Source of the DNA: Leifsonia sp. 1010
Lineage (GTDB): Bacteria; Actinomycetota; Actinomycetes; Actinomycetales; Microbacteriaceae
Assembly (NCBI RefSeq): GCF_031455295.1
Contig: NZ_JAVDSL010000001.1
Coordinates: forward strand, 558,001-622,000
DNA length: 64,000 nt
Reading direction: 5' to 3'
Shown: piece after piece, positions 61,255-64,000 of the stretch
How the letters are laid out: each line of letters begins with the position of its first letter
How positions within the stretch are numbered: the first letter of the stretch is position 1
Program-made: the position numbers and the translations under genes
The notes under the pieces: generated by a model
Databases searched by the model: none
The model's input: only the letters and a program-made list of their open reading frames with translations
Told to the model about the DNA's origin: nothing

Positions 61255-62409
61255 TCACACGTCGAGCCGGTACCCCCGCTTCACGACGGTCGCCACCAGG
61301 CCGGGCGTTCCGAGGCTCTGCCGCAGCCGGCTGAGCGAGACCTCCATCGCGTGCTCGTCGTACTGGTCGGACGCGTCCGCCAGCGCGATCGACAGCTCCT
61401 TGCGCGACACGACCGCACCGTTCGCGGCAACGAGCGCCCGGAAGAGCGACAGCGAGGTCGGGGTCAGCCGGATCGGCGTCCCGCGGACGATCGCGATGCT
61501 CCCGCGCAGCTCGACGTCGCCGTGCCGGGTGGTGACCCGGCGGGTGGATCGCGCCTCCAGGTGCTCGCAGACCAGCCGGATGAGCGCACCCATCCGGAAG
61601 CGGTCCGGTTGCAGAGGGTCGATCCCCGCTGAGATGAGCGGGGCGACCGTGACCGGGCCGACCCCGGCCGCGACGACGTCGCTGCTCAGCGCATCCACCA
61701 CCTCCGTGTAGCGGCCGCGGGCGAGCGCCGCCGCGAACAGGCCGTCGACCGCCGGGGCGCTCGTGAACGTCACGCAGTCCAGTTGGCGGCCGGCGATCGC
61801 CTCGACCAGGCGGGTGACGCGCTCGTCCGTGTCCGCGGCGACCGACCATGAGTACGGGGCGACCGTGATCACCGTGTCGCCGGCGTCGCGCAACCGCTGG
61901 AGCTGCGCCTCGTCGGGCTGACCGTGCAGCTGCACCGCGACGGTGATCCCGGACGGGAACTCGGCGATCAGCTTGCCGACCAGGGATGCGGTGGTCTCCT
62001 CGTCGCTCATCCCGGCGTCGTCGAGACCGGCCGCTCGCACCGCGCCGCGCGCCTTCGGGCCGCGCACCAGGATGGTCGACTCCGCGAGCGTGTGCTGCAG
62101 CGCCTCCCCCAGCCCGGCCGAGTCGGCGACCTCGAACCAGCGGCGCATCCCGTAGCTGGTGGTGGCCAGGAGCACGTCGGGCGCCGCCTCGATGATCCGC
62201 TCGGTGTCGGCGATGACAGGGGCATCGTCGTCGGCGTGACGCATGTGCACCGTCGGCGCGTGCAGCACCGTGGCGCCGCGGCGCTCGAACGCGTCGATCA
62301 GGTCCGCGGAGCGGCGGTCGCTCGTGACGCCGATGCGGAATCCGGCCAGCTGGTCGGGGCGGAACGCGGCGATGCCGGGGCGCTCGTCACCGGGGCGCTC
62401 GTCGCTCAT
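61255..62409 (-). CDS. hemD: Uroporphyrinogen-III synthase fused to a winged-helix DNA-binding domain
   Basis: The protein has 384 residues. Residues 20-275 are a HemD fold (FRIGVTSDRRSADLIDAFERRG, CVTFTSAPAVDGLF); the last 100 residues are an OmpR-type winged helix (LTPTSLSLFRALVAANG, MEVSLSRLRQSLG, VVKRGYRLDV). Such fusions are known beside actinobacterial nitrite reductase genes. It can make uroporphyrinogen III for siroheme and may also regulate the operon. It is the last gene of nirB-cobA-hemD. Confidence 0.9.
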   Translation of the reverse strand: MSDERPGDERPGIAAFRPDQLAGFRIGVTSDRRSADLIDAFERRGATVLHAPTVHMRHADDDAPVIADTERIIEAAPDVLLATTSYGMRRWFEVADSAGLGEALQHTLAESTILVRGPKARGAVRAAGLDDAGMSDEETTASLVGKLIAEFPSGITVAVQLHGQPDEAQLQRLRDAGDTVITVAPYSWSVAADTDERVTRLVEAIAGRQLDCVTFTSAPAVDGLFAAALARGRYTEVVDALSSDVVAAGVGPVTVAPLISAGIDPLQPDRFRMGALIRLVCEHLEARSTRRVTTRHGDVELRGSIAIVRGTPIRLTPTSLSLFRALVAANGAVVSRKELSIALADASDQYDEHAMEVSLSRLRQSLGTPGLVATVVKRGYRLDV

Positions 62410-62410
62410 C

Positions 62411-63187
62411 TCACGGTCCCGTCACCGCGGCCGCGTTCGCGAGGGCGGCGGCCGCTGCCGCATCCCCGTCGTTCGCCAGCCGGACGACCTCGCCGATGAC
62501 CACCACCGCGGGCGAGCCGACGCCCGCCCGCACCGACTCAGTGAGGATGGTCGACAGCTTCCCGAACGTCGTGCGCTGCCGCGCGGAGTAGCCCTGCTCG
62601 ACGACCGCGACCGGCATGCCCGGGTCCATCCCGAACCGTGCCAGCCCCGCGGTGATCGAGGGGAGGTTCGTGATCCCCATCAGGATGACGATGGTGCCGC
62701 CGAGGCCGGCCAGGTGCTCCAGCTCGGCCGGCGAGAGCGGGGCGTGCCCGGAGACGACGGTGAACATCCTGCTGGTGTTCCGGTGCGTCACCGGGATACC
62801 CGCCGCGGCCGGTACCGAGATCGCGCTCGTCACTCCCGGGACGACGCGCACCGGGACGCCCGCGCGCCGGCAGGCCTCCACCTCCTCGCCGCCGCGGCCG
62901 AACACGAACGGGTCGCCGCCCTTCAGCCGCACGACGCCCGAGCCCTCCAGAGCGTGCCGGACGAGGATGCGCTCGATCTCGTCCTGCGGGATGGGATGGT
63001 GTCCCGGCCTCTTGCCCACGTCGATGAGGTGCGCGTGGGGCGCGAGCTCCGCGAGCGTCTCGTGCGGGGCGAGGCGGTCGTACAGCACGACATCCGCCGC
63101 GGCGAGCGCCCGCACCGCCGCGACCGTGAGGAGATCCGGGTCACCAGGTCCGCCGCCGACGAGCGTGACTGTTCCTGTGCGTGTCAT
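62411..63187 (-). CDS. cobA: Uroporphyrinogen-III C-methyltransferase (SUMT)
   Basis: The protein has 258 residues with the SUMT signatures: LVGGGPGDPDLLT, VRLKGGDPFVFGRGGEE, GVTSAISVPAAAGIPVTHR and VILMGITNLPSI. It methylates uroporphyrinogen III to precorrin-2, the first step to siroheme, the prosthetic group of NirB. It is of the single-domain type, so oxidation and iron insertion require other enzymes not seen here. The ATG overlaps the nirB stop (ATGA). Confidence 0.95.
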   Translation of the reverse strand: MTRTGTVTLVGGGPGDPDLLTVAAVRALAAADVVLYDRLAPHETLAELAPHAHLIDVGKRPGHHPIPQDEIERILVRHALEGSGVVRLKGGDPFVFGRGGEEVEACRRAGVPVRVVPGVTSAISVPAAAGIPVTHRNTSRMFTVVSGHAPLSPAELEHLAGLGGTIVILMGITNLPSITAGLARFGMDPGMPVAVVEQGYSARQRTTFGKLSTILTESVRAGVGSPAVVVIGEVVRLANDGDAAAAAALANAAAVTGP

Positions 63188-64000
63188 CGTGTCTCTCCTC
63201 TGTCGGCAACGCCTGGCCGGACCGGGATGGTCGAGCCCGCGACGAGGACGGGACCAGCGGCGCGCTCCTCGGCGGTGGCCGGGCGCAGCTGGCCGCGCTC
63301 CTCGACCCGGGCGATCGAGGGGTCGGGGGTGTCCGGCGCGTTCACGAACGACCGGAACCGGCGGAGCCGCTCCGGGTCGCGCAGCGTCGCCGCCCATTCG
63401 TCCTCGTACGTGTCGATGTGCTTCGCCATCGCCGCCTCCAGCTCCTCTGCGAGGCCGAGCGAGTCGTCGACGACCACGGCGCGGACGTGCTCGACGCCGC
63501 CGTCGAGGTCCTCCATCCACCGGGCCGTGCGCTGCAGCCGGTCGGCCGTGCGGATGTAGTACATGAGGTAGCGGTCGATGTAGCGGATCAGCGTCTCGTC
63601 ATCGAGGTCGGAGGCCAGCAGCTGCGCGTGCGCGGGCTGGAAGCCGCCGTTGCCGCCGACGTAGAGGTTCCACCCCTTGTCGGTGGCGATGACGCCGACG
63701 TCCTTCCCGCGGGCCTCCGCGCACTCCCGCGCGCAGCCGGAGACGCCGAACTTGAACTTGTGCGGCGCGCGCAGGCCGCGGTAGCGGAGTTCGAGGTCGA
63801 CGGCCATTCCGACCGAGTCCTGGACGCCGTAGCGGCACCAGGTGGATCCGACGCAGCTCTTCACGTTGCGCAGCGCCTTGCCGTAGGCCTGACCGGACTC
63901 GAAGCCCGCGTCCACCAGCCGCTTCCAGATCTCGGGGAGCTGCTCCAGACGCGCGCCGAACATGTCGATGCGCTGGCCGCCGGTGATCTTCGTGTAGAGC
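63184..64000 (-). CDS. nirB: Nitrite reductase large subunit NirB, C-terminal part (5' end outside window)
   Basis: The frame is open to the window edge. The visible 271 residues are the siroheme and 4Fe-4S domain: TKITGGQRIDMFGA, SCVGSTWCRYG (Cys-x5-Cys) and GCARECAEARGKD (Cys-x3-Cys), the four cluster ligands, then NLYVGGNGG. It reduces nitrite to ammonium with NADH-derived electrons. The next gene downstream is cobA, not nirD. The FAD/NAD domains lie outside the window. Confidence 0.95.
   Translation of the reverse strand, partial: LYTKITGGQRIDMFGARLEQLPEIWKRLVDAGFESGQAYGKALRNVKSCVGSTWCRYGVQDSVGMAVDLELRYRGLRAPHKFKFGVSGCARECAEARGKDVGVIATDKGWNLYVGGNGGFQPAHAQLLASDLDDETLIRYIDRYLMYYIRTADRLQRTARWMEDLDGGVEHVRAVVVDDSLGLAEELEAAMAKHIDTYEDEWAATLRDPERLRRFRSFVNAPDTPDPSIARVEERGQLRPATAEERAAGPVLVAGSTIPVRPGVADRGETR

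Noticed and set aside
1-64000. tRNA, rRNA, prophage, transposase or integrase genes
   Set aside because: I looked for tRNA-like cloverleafs, att-like repeats and mobile-element proteins and found none that I could support.

Overview
The window is 64 kb of very GC-rich DNA (roughly 70% by eye) with dense, often overlapping genes, GTG/TTG starts, GGAGG-type ribosome binding sites and actinobacterial families throughout (QcrB of the bc1-aa3 chain, LCP cell-wall ligase, fused ECF-transporter ATPase, LASTG wall anchor, HemD-HTH fusion, LigD polymerase domain). It looks like a chromosomal segment of a member of Microbacteriaceae, perhaps Leifsonia-like. The genus is inference, because no rRNA or tRNA is present. 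I see no prophage, plasmid functions, insertion sequence or CRISPR array.

Layout. 0-10 kb: the end of qcrB, an orphan SnoaL-like domain, a LuxR-type regulator, an SDR, a TerC transporter behind a clear yybP-ykoY (Mn2+) riboswitch, LtrA, a LysR/MFS divergent pair with a palindromic operator, and an LCP protein. 9.9-10.45 kb: a scar in which the 3' end of an aldo-keto reductase abuts a headless, frameshifted TetR gene. 10.5-16 kb: an araB-araD-araA arabinose operon with an operator, and a LacI regulator, separated by a structured hairpin array. 16-24 kb: SDR, uronate-dehydrogenase-like enzyme, a secreted zinc protease with lectin and discoidin domains, a coupled permease/MBL/zinc-finger operon and a Pro-rich exported protein. 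24-40 kb: two more paralogues of the LuxR regulator flanking an ECF S component, then a small operon ending in a sigma factor fused to a zinc finger, membrane segments and Ig-like domains, and a 2,516-residue wall-anchored protein. 40-53 kb: ECF transporter T and fused A components, a quinone-reductase-like enzyme, a five-gene peptide/opine-type ABC importer plus flavin monooxygenase operon, and small membrane and lipoprotein genes. 53-64 kb: a frameshifted LigD polymerase-domain gene, moeA, and nitrate/nitrite assimilation (narK-nasC-nasB, convergent with nirB-cobA-hemD), with putative GlnR boxes in front of narK.

How the parts connect. The last 10 kb form one nitrogen-assimilation unit: nitrate uptake, Mo-dependent nitrate reduction (moeA supplies cofactor), siroheme-dependent nitrite reduction (nirB with the siroheme-synthesis genes cobA and hemD). 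The ara genes form a complete arabinose to xylulose-5-phosphate route without a transporter in view. The 23-40 kb stretch is dominated by surface proteins and regulators and is the most accessory-looking part.

The least explained content is non-coding. Three unrelated families of structured repeats occur: an alternating two-hairpin array upstream of araB; a CTCCGTTT/AAACGGAG family with a 140-bp tandem array at 32 kb and dispersed copies at 43.2 and 53.1 kb; and a TCGAGTAC-ended palindrome present once between convergent genes and once in frame inside the linker of the fused ECF ATPase.
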